NCBI RefSeq assembly: GCF_030813715.1
Contig: NZ_JAUSUZ010000001.1
Location: forward strand, 992,001-1,056,000
Length of the DNA: 64,000 bases
Source of the DNA: Catenuloplanes indicus
GTDB taxonomy: Bacteria; Actinomycetota; Actinomycetes; Mycobacteriales; Micromonosporaceae
Direction: 5' to 3'
The translations under genes were made by a program, and so were the position numbers. The notes beneath the pieces were generated by a model, which was not told where the DNA came from, did no database searches, and saw only the letters and a program-made list of their open reading frames with translations. The number at the start of each line of letters is the position of its first letter. Within the stretch, counting starts at the first letter, position 1. Of the stretch, positions 43,262-52,400 are shown one piece after another.

Positions 43262-43852
43262 GGGCACCGGCGACCGGACCCCGACCGCGCCGAGGACATC
43301 GTGCAGGAGACGCTGGTGCGCGCCTGGCGGCATCCGGAGGAGCGCGACGCCCACGGCAACTGGACCCGGCCCTGGCTGCGCACCGTGGCGCGGCGGATCG
43401 CGATCGACCAGATCCGCGCCACGCACGTCCGGCCGCCGGAGTGGCCGTACGATCCGGCGGCGGTCGAGCAGCGCAGCGCCGCCGCCGACGAGATCGACCG
43501 GCTGATCGATCGCGGCGAGGTGCTGTCCGCGCTCGCGTCGCTGAACGCGTCGCAGCGCGCGGTGCTGACCGAGACCTACCTGCGGGAACGCACCACGGTG
43601 GAGGCGGCCGGGGCAATCGGCGTGCCGGTCGGCACGGTCCGCTCCCGGATGTTCTATGCGCCGCGCGCGCTGCGGGCCGCGTTGCTGCGCCGGGGATTCC
43701 GGCCGGCGGACGGCGTCAGCCCGGCTGGATCGAGCCGGTCAGGCCGGCGACCCGGCCGAGGTCGTCGAACGTGGCGCGCAGGCCGGTGCCGCCCGGGTGG
43801 CGGGCGGTCACCTCGGCCGGGGTGTCCTCGACCTGCCAGCCCTGCTGGGTGA
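43262..43852 (+). pseudogene. 5'-truncated ECF sigma factor gene
   Basis: The frame opens directly after an in-frame TAG (43259-43261) and enters inside region 2: PDPDRAEDIVQETLVRAWRHPEERD, then WLRTVARRIAIDQIRA, and a complete region 4 (ALASLNASQRAVLTETYLRERTTVEAAGAIGVPVGTVRSRMFYAPRALRAALLRRG). About 35 N-terminal residues with region 2.1 and the start are missing. At the other end the frame runs 137 bp into the convergent DUF6882 gene without its own stop. Both ends are eroded, so it is a relic; a GTG at 43301 could start only a crippled protein. Confidence 0.7.
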
Positions 43853-44381
43853 GGAACGAGGTGACCATCAGCCGGTGGTCGACCGGGAAGCCCTGGAGGA
43901 TCTGGCCGATGACCGTGAGGACGCGCTCCGGGCGGGCCGGTGCGACGATCTCGGCGGGAAGCCCTTCCAGGTGGAAGAAGAGCGCGCCGCCGTCGTACGG
44001 CCCGCGGTAGTAGCAGCGGCCGCTCAGCGCGGACGCGACCAGCGCCAGCTGCCCGCCCTGCGCCCGGTCCAGCGGGAACGACGCCTCGGTCAGCTCCGCG
44101 ATCCCGGCGTTCGTGCCGTACTGGCGCATCCACATGGCCAGGCCGAGCAGCGCCGGTGGGAGGTCGCTGGCCTCGTTCGCCCACGCCCACAGCCAGGTGC
44201 CGTCCCCATGGCTCTCGGTGCCGAGCAGCTGCACCCGGTAGCGCAGGTCACCGCCGAACGTGGCCACCCCCTCGGTCAGGTCGAGCTGCCAGTCACGCTC
44301 GCCGAGGTGGTCGGCGAGTGCGAGCTGACGGGCGAAGGCGGTGGCGACGTGGCGGCTGAACAGCTCCTCGAACGGGGTCAC
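43716..44381 (-). CDS. DUF6882-type protein
   Basis: 221 residues, soluble. VATAFARQLALADHLGERDWQLDL, QLLGTESHGDGTWLWAWANEAS and a C-terminal GCYYRGPYDGGALFFHLEG-like stretch (here SGRCYYRGPYDGG) resemble the DUF6882 family of actinobacterial unknowns. GTG 44381 is set by TACGAT 6 nt upstream. No function known; neighbours do not help. Confidence 0.75.
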   Translation of the reverse strand: MTPFEELFSRHVATAFARQLALADHLGERDWQLDLTEGVATFGGDLRYRVQLLGTESHGDGTWLWAWANEASDLPPALLGLAMWMRQYGTNAGIAELTEASFPLDRAQGGQLALVASALSGRCYYRGPYDGGALFFHLEGLPAEIVAPARPERVLTVIGQILQGFPVDHRLMVTSFLTQQGWQVEDTPAEVTARHPGGTGLRATFDDLGRVAGLTGSIQPG

Positions 44382-44387
44382 GCCCGG

Positions 44388-44393
44388 ATCGTA
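44388..44393 (-). promoter_or_regulatory. Leaderless -10 box TACGAT
   Basis: Minus strand TACGAT, ccgggc (6 nt), GTG 44381. Confidence 0.6.
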
Positions 44394-44403
44394 CGTGTCC
44401 TGA

Positions 44404-45585
44404 TCAACGGGCCCCGAGGACGTCGGCGGCCCGGTCGATCTCCTCCTCGGTGTTGAAGTAGTGCGGGGACAGGCGCAGGCACCACTCGACGCCCTTGTCC
44501 GCGAAGTCGAACCGGGCGTGCTCGCGCAGCGTCACCGAGCTGTTGATGCCGTGGCCGGCCAGCTCCGCCTTCAACGGCTCCGGCTCCGCGCCCGCGACCG
44601 CGCAGGTGACGATCGCGCCCAGCTCGGGGCCGCGGTCCAGCACCCGGACGCCGTCGATCCCGCGCAGCCGGTCGCGCAGCGACGCGGCCAGGCCCAGGGC
44701 ACGCCGGGACAGCGCGGGCACACCGATCCGGCGCGCGTAGCGGATCGCGGCGGTGAGGCCGAGCAGCGCCGCGTACGGGAACTCCCAGTCCTCGAACCGG
44801 GCCGCGGACGCGACCGTCCGGTAGTCGCCGGTGCCGGTCCACTGCGCGCCGCGCATGTCGATGAACAGCGGCTCGTAGCCGGCCTCGAGGACGCGCGCGG
44901 ACACGTACAGCAGACCGGTGCCGCGTGGTCCGCGCAGGAACTTGCGGCCGGTCGCGGTGAGCAGGTCCGCGCCGATGGCGGTCACGTCCAGCGGCAGCTG
45001 CCCGATCGACTGGCACGCGTCGACCAGGTACAGCAGGTCCAGCTCGCGGCAGTGCCGGCCGATCTCGGCGACCGGCGCGATCAGGCCGGAGCTGGTCGGG
45101 ACGTGGGTGACCGCGACCAGCCGGGGCCGGTGCGCGCGCATCAGCGCGGCCATCGCGTCCACGTCCACGCCGCCGCCGGGTGCGTCCGGCGCGTGCACCA
45201 CGCGCACGCCGCGCCGCCGGGCCAGCGACAGGAACGCGATCTGGTTGGAGATGTAGTCGTCCCGGGTGGTGAGCACGACGTCGCCGGGCGCGAAGTCGAT
45301 CGCGGACAGCGCGGTCGCGTACGCGTGCGTGCTGTTGTTCGCGAACGCGATCTCCGCCGGCCGCGCGCCGAGCAGCGCCGCCGCCTCGGTGTAGAACCCC
45401 TGGATCTGCTCCGCGCGGGCGTCCGCGGCCTCGTAGCCGCCGATCTCGGCCTCCAGCCGCAGGTGCCCGGTCATCGCGTCCAGCACCGGCTCCGGCGGCA
45501 GGCTGCTGCCCGCGTTGTTGAGGTGGACCACGCGCGCACAACCGGGGGTGTCGGCACGCAGCGCGGCGACGTCGAGAGTTTCCAT
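44404..45585 (-). CDS. Class-V aminotransferase (cysteine desulfurase/EgtE-like)
   Basis: 393 residues. PLP fold type I: HLNNAGSSLPPEPVLDAM, FANNSTHAYATALSA, VTHVPTSSGLIAPVAEIG, YLVDACQSIGQLPLDV and the PLP lysine in ATGRKFLRGPRGTG. This resembles isopenicillin-epimerase-like and ergothioneine EgtE-like lyases. No other egt gene is in the window, so the specific role is open. Start ATG 45585 preceded by TATCGT 5 nt upstream. Confidence 0.88.
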   Translation of the reverse strand: METLDVAALRADTPGCARVVHLNNAGSSLPPEPVLDAMTGHLRLEAEIGGYEAADARAEQIQGFYTEAAALLGARPAEIAFANNSTHAYATALSAIDFAPGDVVLTTRDDYISNQIAFLSLARRRGVRVVHAPDAPGGGVDVDAMAALMRAHRPRLVAVTHVPTSSGLIAPVAEIGRHCRELDLLYLVDACQSIGQLPLDVTAIGADLLTATGRKFLRGPRGTGLLYVSARVLEAGYEPLFIDMRGAQWTGTGDYRTVASAARFEDWEFPYAALLGLTAAIRYARRIGVPALSRRALGLAASLRDRLRGIDGVRVLDRGPELGAIVTCAVAGAEPEPLKAELAGHGINSSVTLREHARFDFADKGVEWCLRLSPHYFNTEEEIDRAADVLGAR

Positions 45586-45590
45586 ACGCG

Positions 45591-45596
45591 ACGATA
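45591..45596 (-). promoter_or_regulatory. Leaderless -10 box TATCGT
   Basis: Minus strand TATCGT, cgcgt (5 nt), ATG 45585. Confidence 0.5.
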
Positions 45597-45605
45597 GCAA
45601 TCAAT

Positions 45606-45704
45606 ACGTGCCGGGTCTTCGCCGGCCTCGGCGTGAATGTGCCCCAGAACGACTACGCGGAGGCGGTGCTCTACCGCGGCACGGCGGCGGAGAACGCGCC
45701 GTAG
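45606..45704 (+). pseudogene. Unidentified gene 3' remnant
   Basis: A 32-codon frame TCRVFAGLGVNVPQNDYAEA then VLYRGTAAENAP and stop has almost only G/C at third positions, like real genes here, but no start. It lies between two intact genes. Family not recognised; probably the 3' end left by a deletion. Confidence 0.3.
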
Positions 45705-45760
45705 ACGGCGCCGGGCACCACAATGGAGTGGTCCGCGGGTCGCGTGCGAAGGAGCCTGAG

Positions 45761-46648
45761 ATGCAGATCATCCGGTACGAGGCGGGCGGTGCCACCCACG
45801 TCGGCGCCGCCGGGGACGACGGTGCGGTGCGGCGGCTCGCCGTACCGTCGCTGGGGTCGCTCCTGGCTCTGCCGCTCGACGAGATCCGGTCCGTCGTGGA
45901 GCGTGGCGGGCCGGTCGAGGACGGTGTGCCGAGACGGCTTCCGCCGGTGGACGGGCGGACCGAGGTGTGGGCCAGCGGGGTGACGTACGTCCGGTCGCGG
46001 GAGGCACGCCGGGAGGAGAGCCGGGCCGCGGACGTGTACTCGCTGGTCTACGACGCGGACCGGCCGGAGCTGTTCTTCAAGAGTGCGGCGTGGCGGGTGT
46101 CCGGCGACGGCGAGCCGATCGGCGTGCGGCCGGACTCCGCCGTCGACGTGCCGGAGCCGGAGCTGGCGCTGGTGCTCAACGCGGCCGGCGAGATCGTCGG
46201 CTACACGGTCTGCGACGACGTGTCGTCCCGGTCGATCGAGGGCGAGAACCCGCTCTACCTGCCGCAGGCCAAGGTGTACGCGGGCGCGTGCGCGATCGGG
46301 CCGGGCATCCGGCCGGCGTGGGAGGTACCGGACCCGGGCGCGCTCGGGATCACGCTCGTGGTGCGGCGCGGTGACCAGGTCGCGTTCGACGGCGCCACCT
46401 CCACCGCGCTGCTGCACCGCACACTCGACGAACTGGTCTCCCACCTGTTCCGGTGCACGCACTTCCCGGAGGGCGCGATCCTGTCCACCGGCACCGGCCT
46501 GGTCCCGCCGATGGACTTCACACTGCGCGAGGGTGATGTGGTGGAGATCGGCGTCGAGGGCGTGGGCACGCTGAGCAACCCGGTCGTCGCGGCCGTCCCG
46601 GAGGCGTTCGCCTGGCTGGCCGCCCGGGCCGGCGATCCGGCACGCTGA
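45761..46648 (+). CDS. Fumarylacetoacetate hydrolase family protein
   Basis: 295 residues. The FAH fold is seen in the C-terminal two-thirds: metal ligands in PEPELALVLNAAGEIVGYTVCDDVSSRSIEGENPLYLPQAK, followed by GPGIRPAWEV and LFRCTHFPEGAILSTGTGLVPPMDFTLREGDVVEI. Such enzymes hydrolyse or decarboxylate acylpyruvate-type intermediates of sugar-acid or aromatic degradation. aaggag precedes ATG 45761. No pathway partner is adjacent. Confidence 0.92.
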   Translation: MQIIRYEAGGATHVGAAGDDGAVRRLAVPSLGSLLALPLDEIRSVVERGGPVEDGVPRRLPPVDGRTEVWASGVTYVRSREARREESRAADVYSLVYDADRPELFFKSAAWRVSGDGEPIGVRPDSAVDVPEPELALVLNAAGEIVGYTVCDDVSSRSIEGENPLYLPQAKVYAGACAIGPGIRPAWEVPDPGALGITLVVRRGDQVAFDGATSTALLHRTLDELVSHLFRCTHFPEGAILSTGTGLVPPMDFTLREGDVVEIGVEGVGTLSNPVVAAVPEAFAWLAARAGDPAR

Positions 46649-46773
46649 CGGGTCCGCGCGGACGGCCGTCCAGCCTCGGTCCAACCGGCGTCCAGCGGCC
46701 GGCGCCACCGTGTCGCTGGCGGGGCGGTCCGTTCCCGCCGTCCTTCGTGGATCTGTCGGAGAGGGTGGGATTC

Positions 46774-47367
46774 ATGAATCTTCGGTCACTGTGGCGGGCC
46801 GCCGCGGCGCTGGTGGTCTTCTCGGCCGCGTCCGTCGCCGGGGTCGCCGGACCGGCCGGCGCGGCACCGGCCGGTGCCGCGCCGGCCGTTTCGTACCGCG
46901 TGTCGGTCTCCTCGGACGGCGCGGTCGCGGTCGAGGAGTCCGCGCCGGCCCGCGGCACGTTGCAGCCCGGGCTCAGCAAGCCGCTCGTGCTGCCCGGCGG
47001 CGACGGGTTCGGCGCCGACACCGTCATCACCTGCCACGTCTACGGCAGTGGACCGGTGTCGAACGGCTTCATCGTCTCCTTCGTCATCGGCATCGACTGC
47101 GTCGGCGGCGTGCCGAGGCAACTGTTCGTGAACCAGAACATCGCCCGGTACCTGCCGAACAACGGCGGCTACATCATCGAGCCGGGCTCGGACGAGACGT
47201 GCGTGGAGAACAACTCGGCGGCACTGTTCTGCTACTCGGAGGCCCCGTGCTTCCAGGCCGGCGCGACGTACGACGGATACGCGCTGATCTTCGGCGTCGA
47301 CGAGAACGGCGTGCTGCACCAGACCGAGTACTACGCGCCACCGCGAGCCCTCGGCTGCGCGGTCTGA
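46774..47367 (+). CDS. Secreted protein of unknown function
   Basis: 197 residues with a signal peptide (LWRAAAALVVFSAASVAGVAGPAGAAPA, about 1-31). The mature part is beta-rich with six cysteines (TCHVYGSG, DCVGG, TCVENN, FCYSE, PCFQAG, GCAV), so probably three disulfides. I do not recognise a family. ATG 46774 with gggtggg upstream. The intergenic stretch before it holds nothing else. Confidence 0.75.
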   Translation: MNLRSLWRAAAALVVFSAASVAGVAGPAGAAPAGAAPAVSYRVSVSSDGAVAVEESAPARGTLQPGLSKPLVLPGGDGFGADTVITCHVYGSGPVSNGFIVSFVIGIDCVGGVPRQLFVNQNIARYLPNNGGYIIEPGSDETCVENNSAALFCYSEAPCFQAGATYDGYALIFGVDENGVLHQTEYYAPPRALGCAV

Positions 47368-47424
47368 TCCCGGTCCGCCGCACCGGATCCGGGCGTGCCG
47401 TGATCGGCACGCCCGGATCACGTC

Positions 47425-48240
47425 TCACTGCGGTACGCGGGCGCCGAACGCGTCGCGGGAGACGCCGCTCCACTCGCGCCAGGTCCTCAGGCGCTCCTGG
47501 TAGATCGCCTCGACCTCGGGCAGGACGTCGCCCATGACCAGCCGGCGCGGCGGGTTCTCCGCGTCGACGAGCGCGAGGACCGCCGGTACGGTGGCGGCCG
47601 GATCGCCCAGGCGGAAGTCCGTCGCGGTGTCGACGTGGGCCTGCGCGTAGTCCGGCAGCTCGGCGCTCTGCCGGAGCGCACCGGCGAAACCGGTCGCGTA
47701 CGGGCCGGGCTCGACCAGCGTGACGTGGAATCCGAAGCTCGCGGTCTCCTGCGCCAGCGCCTCGGTGAGGCCCTCGACCGCCCACTTCGACGCGTGGTAG
47801 GCGCCGAAGCCCGGATAGGCACGGACCCCGCCCTCGCTGGTGATCTGGAGCAGGTGGCCGCCGCGCTGCCGGCGCAGGACCGGCAGCACCGCCTGGGTGA
47901 CCCAGACCGCGCCGAAGAAGTTCGTCTCCATCTGCTGCCGCAGCTCGCGCTCGGTGAGCTCCTCGACCATGCCGACGTGGCCGTAGCCGGCGCCGTTGAC
48001 GACCATGTCGAGCCGGCCGAAGCGCCGTACCGCGTGCCCGACCGCGGCGAACACCGCCTCCCGGTCGGTGACGTCGAGCTCCAGCGGCAGGACCGCGTCG
48101 CCGAACCGCGTGACGAGATCGTCCAGGCGCGCGGTGTCCCGGGCGGTGGCGACGACACGGTCGCCGCGCTCGAGGGCCGCCTCGGCCCAGATCCGGCCGA
48201 GACCGTTGGACGTACCGGTGATGAACCAGATTTTGCTCAT
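47425..48240 (-). CDS. SDR-family oxidoreductase
   Basis: 271 residues. TGTSNGLGRIWAEAAL cofactor motif, NGAGYGHVG, catalytic Ser in QITSEGG and Tyr/Lys in YHASKWAVEG. This classical SDR subgroup is often annotated as oxidoreductase/retinol-dehydrogenase-like. Divergent from a LysR gene, which is the likely regulator. Substrate unknown. Confidence 0.92.
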   Translation of the reverse strand: MSKIWFITGTSNGLGRIWAEAALERGDRVVATARDTARLDDLVTRFGDAVLPLELDVTDREAVFAAVGHAVRRFGRLDMVVNGAGYGHVGMVEELTERELRQQMETNFFGAVWVTQAVLPVLRRQRGGHLLQITSEGGVRAYPGFGAYHASKWAVEGLTEALAQETASFGFHVTLVEPGPYATGFAGALRQSAELPDYAQAHVDTATDFRLGDPAATVPAVLALVDAENPPRRLVMGDVLPEVEAIYQERLRTWREWSGVSRDAFGARVPQ

Positions 48241-48267
48241 GCATCCGAGTCTGGCGAGCCGCACGTC

Positions 48268-48313
48268 ATGCCACCAGCGAATGTCCGGCATGGTAGATAT
48301 TCCAGAGTGGCAT
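48268..48313. promoter_or_regulatory. Divergent SDR/LysR control region with dyad
   Basis: atgccac (48268-48274) and gtggcat (48307-48313) form a perfect dyad around the promoter zone. Between them ggtagatattcc resembles a LysR T-N11-A half-site, and TAGATA ends 7 nt before the GTG of the LysR gene, giving a possible leaderless start. Confidence 0.45.
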
Positions 48314-49251
48314 ATCTCAACGTGCATCCGCAGCTGCTGCAGGCGCTGCGGACCGTGCTCGACACCGGCTCGCTGACCGCGGCCGCGGAACGGCTCGGCT
48401 TCACCCAGTCCGCGCTGTCGAAGCAGATCGCCACGCTGGAGACCGCGGCCGGCACGCCACTGGTCCGGCGCGGGCCGCGCGGCGTGGAGCCGACCGAGGC
48501 GGGCACCCGGCTGGCTGCCCGGGCCGCCACGATCCTGGACCAGCTGGACGCGGCGCGGCGCGAGCTGGACGACGCCGCCGCGCCGCTCGACGGGCGGCTC
48601 GCGCTCGGCGGGTTCCCGGCCACGGCGATGGAGCTGGTGCCGCGGGCGATCGCCCGGCTGCGCGCGGACCACCCGTCCATCCGGGTCGGCTTCCTGGAGT
48701 CCTCGACGCTGGTGCAGATCCGGCGGCTGCGGGCCGGGCGGCTGGACCTCGCGCTGATCGCGGTCGGCGAAGGGCTGCCGGAGTACGACCTGACCGGCAT
48801 CGAACTGGACCGGCTGCCGGCCGGGCGGCTGCTGGTCGCGGTCGGGCGCCGGCACCGGCTGGCCCGCGCGGACCGGGTCACCGTCGACGACCTGGCCGGT
48901 GAGGACTGGGTCGCCGGGCGCGGCGGGCGTTCGGAGCCGCAGTTCGGCGCGTGGCCGACGCTGACCGGCGCCCGGGTGGTGGCCGAGCTGGGCGGCTGGG
49001 CGGCCCGGCTCGGCTTCGTCGCGGCCGGGCTCGGCATCATGACCGTGCCGAGCCTCGCGGCCGGGATCCTGCCCGCCGACGTGGTCGCGATCGAGGTCGA
49101 CGACCCGGCGTGGACCGGGCGCACGCTGTCACTGGCCCGGATCGGCGCGCTCACCCCGGCCGGCGCCGCGGTCCGGTCCGCGCTGATCACCGAGGCCAGC
49201 GCGATCGCCGCACGGTCCCGGCCGGGCCCGGCGGATCAGCACCGGAGGTGA
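48307..49251 (+). CDS. LysR-family regulator
   Basis: 314 residues. HTH LQALRTVLDTGSLTAAAERLGFTQSALSKQIATLETAAGTPLVRR and an effector domain from about 95 (GRLALGGFPATAMELVPRAIARLRADHPSIRVGF). Start GTG 48307 is preferred because no Shine-Dalgarno exists further upstream and the family begins near here. Divergent from the SDR gene it probably controls. Confidence 0.9.
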   Translation: MAYLNVHPQLLQALRTVLDTGSLTAAAERLGFTQSALSKQIATLETAAGTPLVRRGPRGVEPTEAGTRLAARAATILDQLDAARRELDDAAAPLDGRLALGGFPATAMELVPRAIARLRADHPSIRVGFLESSTLVQIRRLRAGRLDLALIAVGEGLPEYDLTGIELDRLPAGRLLVAVGRRHRLARADRVTVDDLAGEDWVAGRGGRSEPQFGAWPTLTGARVVAELGGWAARLGFVAAGLGIMTVPSLAAGILPADVVAIEVDDPAWTGRTLSLARIGALTPAGAAVRSALITEASAIAARSRPGPADQHRR

Positions 49252-49307
49252 CGACGGACGGCACCGCACCCCACTCACCACTTTCCGATCACCATGGGTG
49301 TCCGGTA

Positions 49308-49337
49308 TGGACACGGAGCGTCCGAAACCCCTACAGT
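49308..49337 (+). promoter_or_regulatory. Possible promoter of the RHS gene
   Basis: TGGACA (49308-49313), 18-bp spacer, TACAGT (49332-49337), about 80 bp before the ATG. Weak but the best match in the 168-bp gap. Confidence 0.4.
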
Positions 49338-49419
49338 TCGGCCGTAACTTGATCTTCGGTGGCTGACCCAGCGCCACGCAGCCCACGCCGATGGCCTGAG
49401 CGTAAAGGACTGACTGGAC

Positions 49420-52400
49420 ATGCGGTTTCGTTCCATGGCCCCCGGCCGGCTCACGAGCCGGCCGGCCCGCCTACTGGCAGTGGCCATGGCGGCCGCCGTG
49501 AGCGCACTACTGCCGGCATTCCCCGCCGCCGCGCAGCCTGCCCCGGCGCAGGCGCATCTCGAGGGACAGCGGGTGGCGATCAGCAGAACCGGCGCGGAGG
49601 CGTTGCCGGGCGGCATCCCGGTGCGCGACACGAGCTCGGTGGATCTGCCCGACCCGGTCTGGCCCGGCGCCGGCGCGACCACCGCCGTCGTGCCCGCGTC
49701 CGGCGCGAGTACGGTGACCGCCGCGGGGCTTCCGGTGTCACTGTCCCGGGCGGACGACGCGCTCCCGGCCAGCGTCGGCGTCGAGGTGCTCGACCGGCAG
49801 GCGGTGCCGGAACCGCTGAGGGACGGCGTGGTACTGCGCGTCGGCGGCAAGCATGCCACTGCCACCGGCACAGCCGAGGTCGCGGTGGACTACCGTTCCT
49901 TCGCACACGCGTACGGCGCGGACTGGGGGTCCCGCCTGCGCCTCTGGCGGCTCCCGGAGTGTGCGCTGACCACGCCGGACCGGCCGGGCTGCTCCCCGGT
50001 CGCACTCGACTCGGTCAACGACCCGGCGACCGGCACGGTGACCGCTGCGGCGACGGTCCAGCCGACCGGCACCAACCGGCCCGCGAACAGCCGCGCCGAG
50101 CTGGCCGGCGACACCGCCCCCGCACGTACCACCGGCACGCTCCTCATGGTCGCGGCCGCCCCGGACGGCCCGTCCGGGGATTTCACCGTCACCTCGCTGG
50201 CCGCCAGTTCCACCTGGAGCGCCGGCGGGAACTCGGGTGGCTTCACCTGGTCGTACGGCATGGACACGCCGCCGGTGCATGCGGGCCCGCAGCCGGTCCT
50301 GCAACTGGACTACTCGTCGGCCAGCGTGGACGGACGTACCTCGGCGTCGAACAACCAGCCGTCCTGGCTCGGCGAGGGCTTCGGTATGGAGACCGGCTTC
50401 ATCGAGCGGCAGTACATCGGCTGCTCGGAGGACACCGATGACGGCGCGAACAACGGCGAATCCACCGTGACCGGCGACCTGTGCTGGCGCACCGACAACG
50501 CGACGGTCAGCTTCCAGGGCAGCTCGACCGAGCTGATCCATGAGAAGGGCAAGGGCTGGCACGGCCGTTCTGAGGCCGGCTGGAAGATCGAGCGCCTCGA
50601 CGACACCACCAACGGCGACAACGACAACGAATACTGGAAGTTGACCGGCACCGACGGGACCCAGTACTTCTTCGGGCGCAACGTCCTGCCCGGACAGGCC
50701 GACACCACCAAGTCGGTCTACACCGTGCCGGTCTACGGCAACCACTCCGGCGAGAAATGCCACCGGGCCACGTTCGCCGACTCGGTGTGCGACCAGGCAT
50801 GGCGGTGGAACCTCGACTACATCGTCGACCCGCACGGCAACACCTCCTCCTACTGGTACGAGCCGGAGCGCAACCAGTACGCCACCCTCGCCACCAGCAG
50901 CAAGACCGTCGACTACGTCCGCGGCGGCACGCTGACCCGGATCGACTACGGCACCTGGGACCGCGGCGCCGGCGACCGCTCGGTCACGCCGGCCGCGCAG
51001 GTGACGTTCAAGACCGAGGATCGATGCTTGTCCTCCTGCAACACCCACGATCCGAACCAGTGGCCGGACGTACCCTGGGAGGCCGAGTGCGCGCTGGACG
51101 CGACCTCCTGCGGCACGAACTACTCCCCCACGTTCTGGTCGACGAAGCGGCTCGGGAAGATCACCACCCAGGTCTGGAACACCGCGGTCAGCCCCGCGGC
51201 GTGGCAGCCGGTCACGTCCTGGACCTTCACCCACACGTTCCCGGACCCGCACGACGGCAGCAGCGCCGGCCTGTGGCTGGACTCGATCGTGAAGACCGGC
51301 CTGGTCGGCGACGCGATCACGATGCCGCCGGTCACGTTCGACGCGACCCCGATGCCGAACCGGGTGCTCACCTCCACGAACCAGTCCAACTCGTGGCAGC
51401 GGCTCACCCGGATCACCACGGAGACCGGCGCGTTCACCGATATCGAGTACACGCTGCCAGACTGCAGGACCGGCGATCTGCCCTCGTCGCCACAGGACAA
51501 CACGAGGCGCTGCTACCCGGTGATCGGACCCGACCCCTACGACGCGGACGGTCCGGACATCACCGAATGGTGGCACAAGTACCTCGTCACCAAGGTGATC
51601 GAGAACGACACGCCGATCGACGACCACCGGTCGCCGTCCATCGTCACCACGTACACCTACCACGGTGACCCGTACTGGGCCTACGCCGACGACGACGGCT
51701 TCACCAAGCCGAAGCGGCGGACCTGGAACCAGTTCCGGGGTTACGAGACGGTCGACACGCGTGTCGGCAGCGGCGCGGCGAAGACGTTGAGCCGCACCAC
51801 GTACCTGCGCGGCCTCGACGGCAGGGTTTCCAAGGCGAGCCTCGGTGAGGACGTCACCGACGAGGAGGCCTTCGCCGGCGCGGTCCGGGAGACGACCGTC
51901 TACAACGGCACCACGGACAAGCCGGTCTCCACCACGGTGAACGTGCCCTGGCGGTCCGACCCGACCGCCTCCCGGACCATCAACAAGGACACCGTGCACG
52001 CCCGTTTCACCGGCACCCGGGTCAGCTACCGGGGCGAGGCCGTCGGCACGGGCTGGCGGACCGGACGGACCGAGACGACGCGCGAGGGCGTCCACGGCAC
52101 GGTGATCCAGGTGCAGGACGACGGCGACCTGGCGGTCACCGGCGACGAGACCTGCACGGTCACCGCGTACCACCGCAACACCGAACGGCACATCGTGAGC
52201 CTGCCGAAGCAGGTCACGACCACGGCGCTGCCCTGTGACCGGAAGGTCGCCACACCGGACGACATCGTGTCGGACGTACGCAGCTACTACGACGGCGCGG
52301 GTGACTTCGGCACGCTGCCCACCCGCGGCACGGTCACCAGAACCGAGTCGATGAGCGGCTGGACCGTGGCCGGCACCCAGTGGCAGACGGTCAGCGCGAG

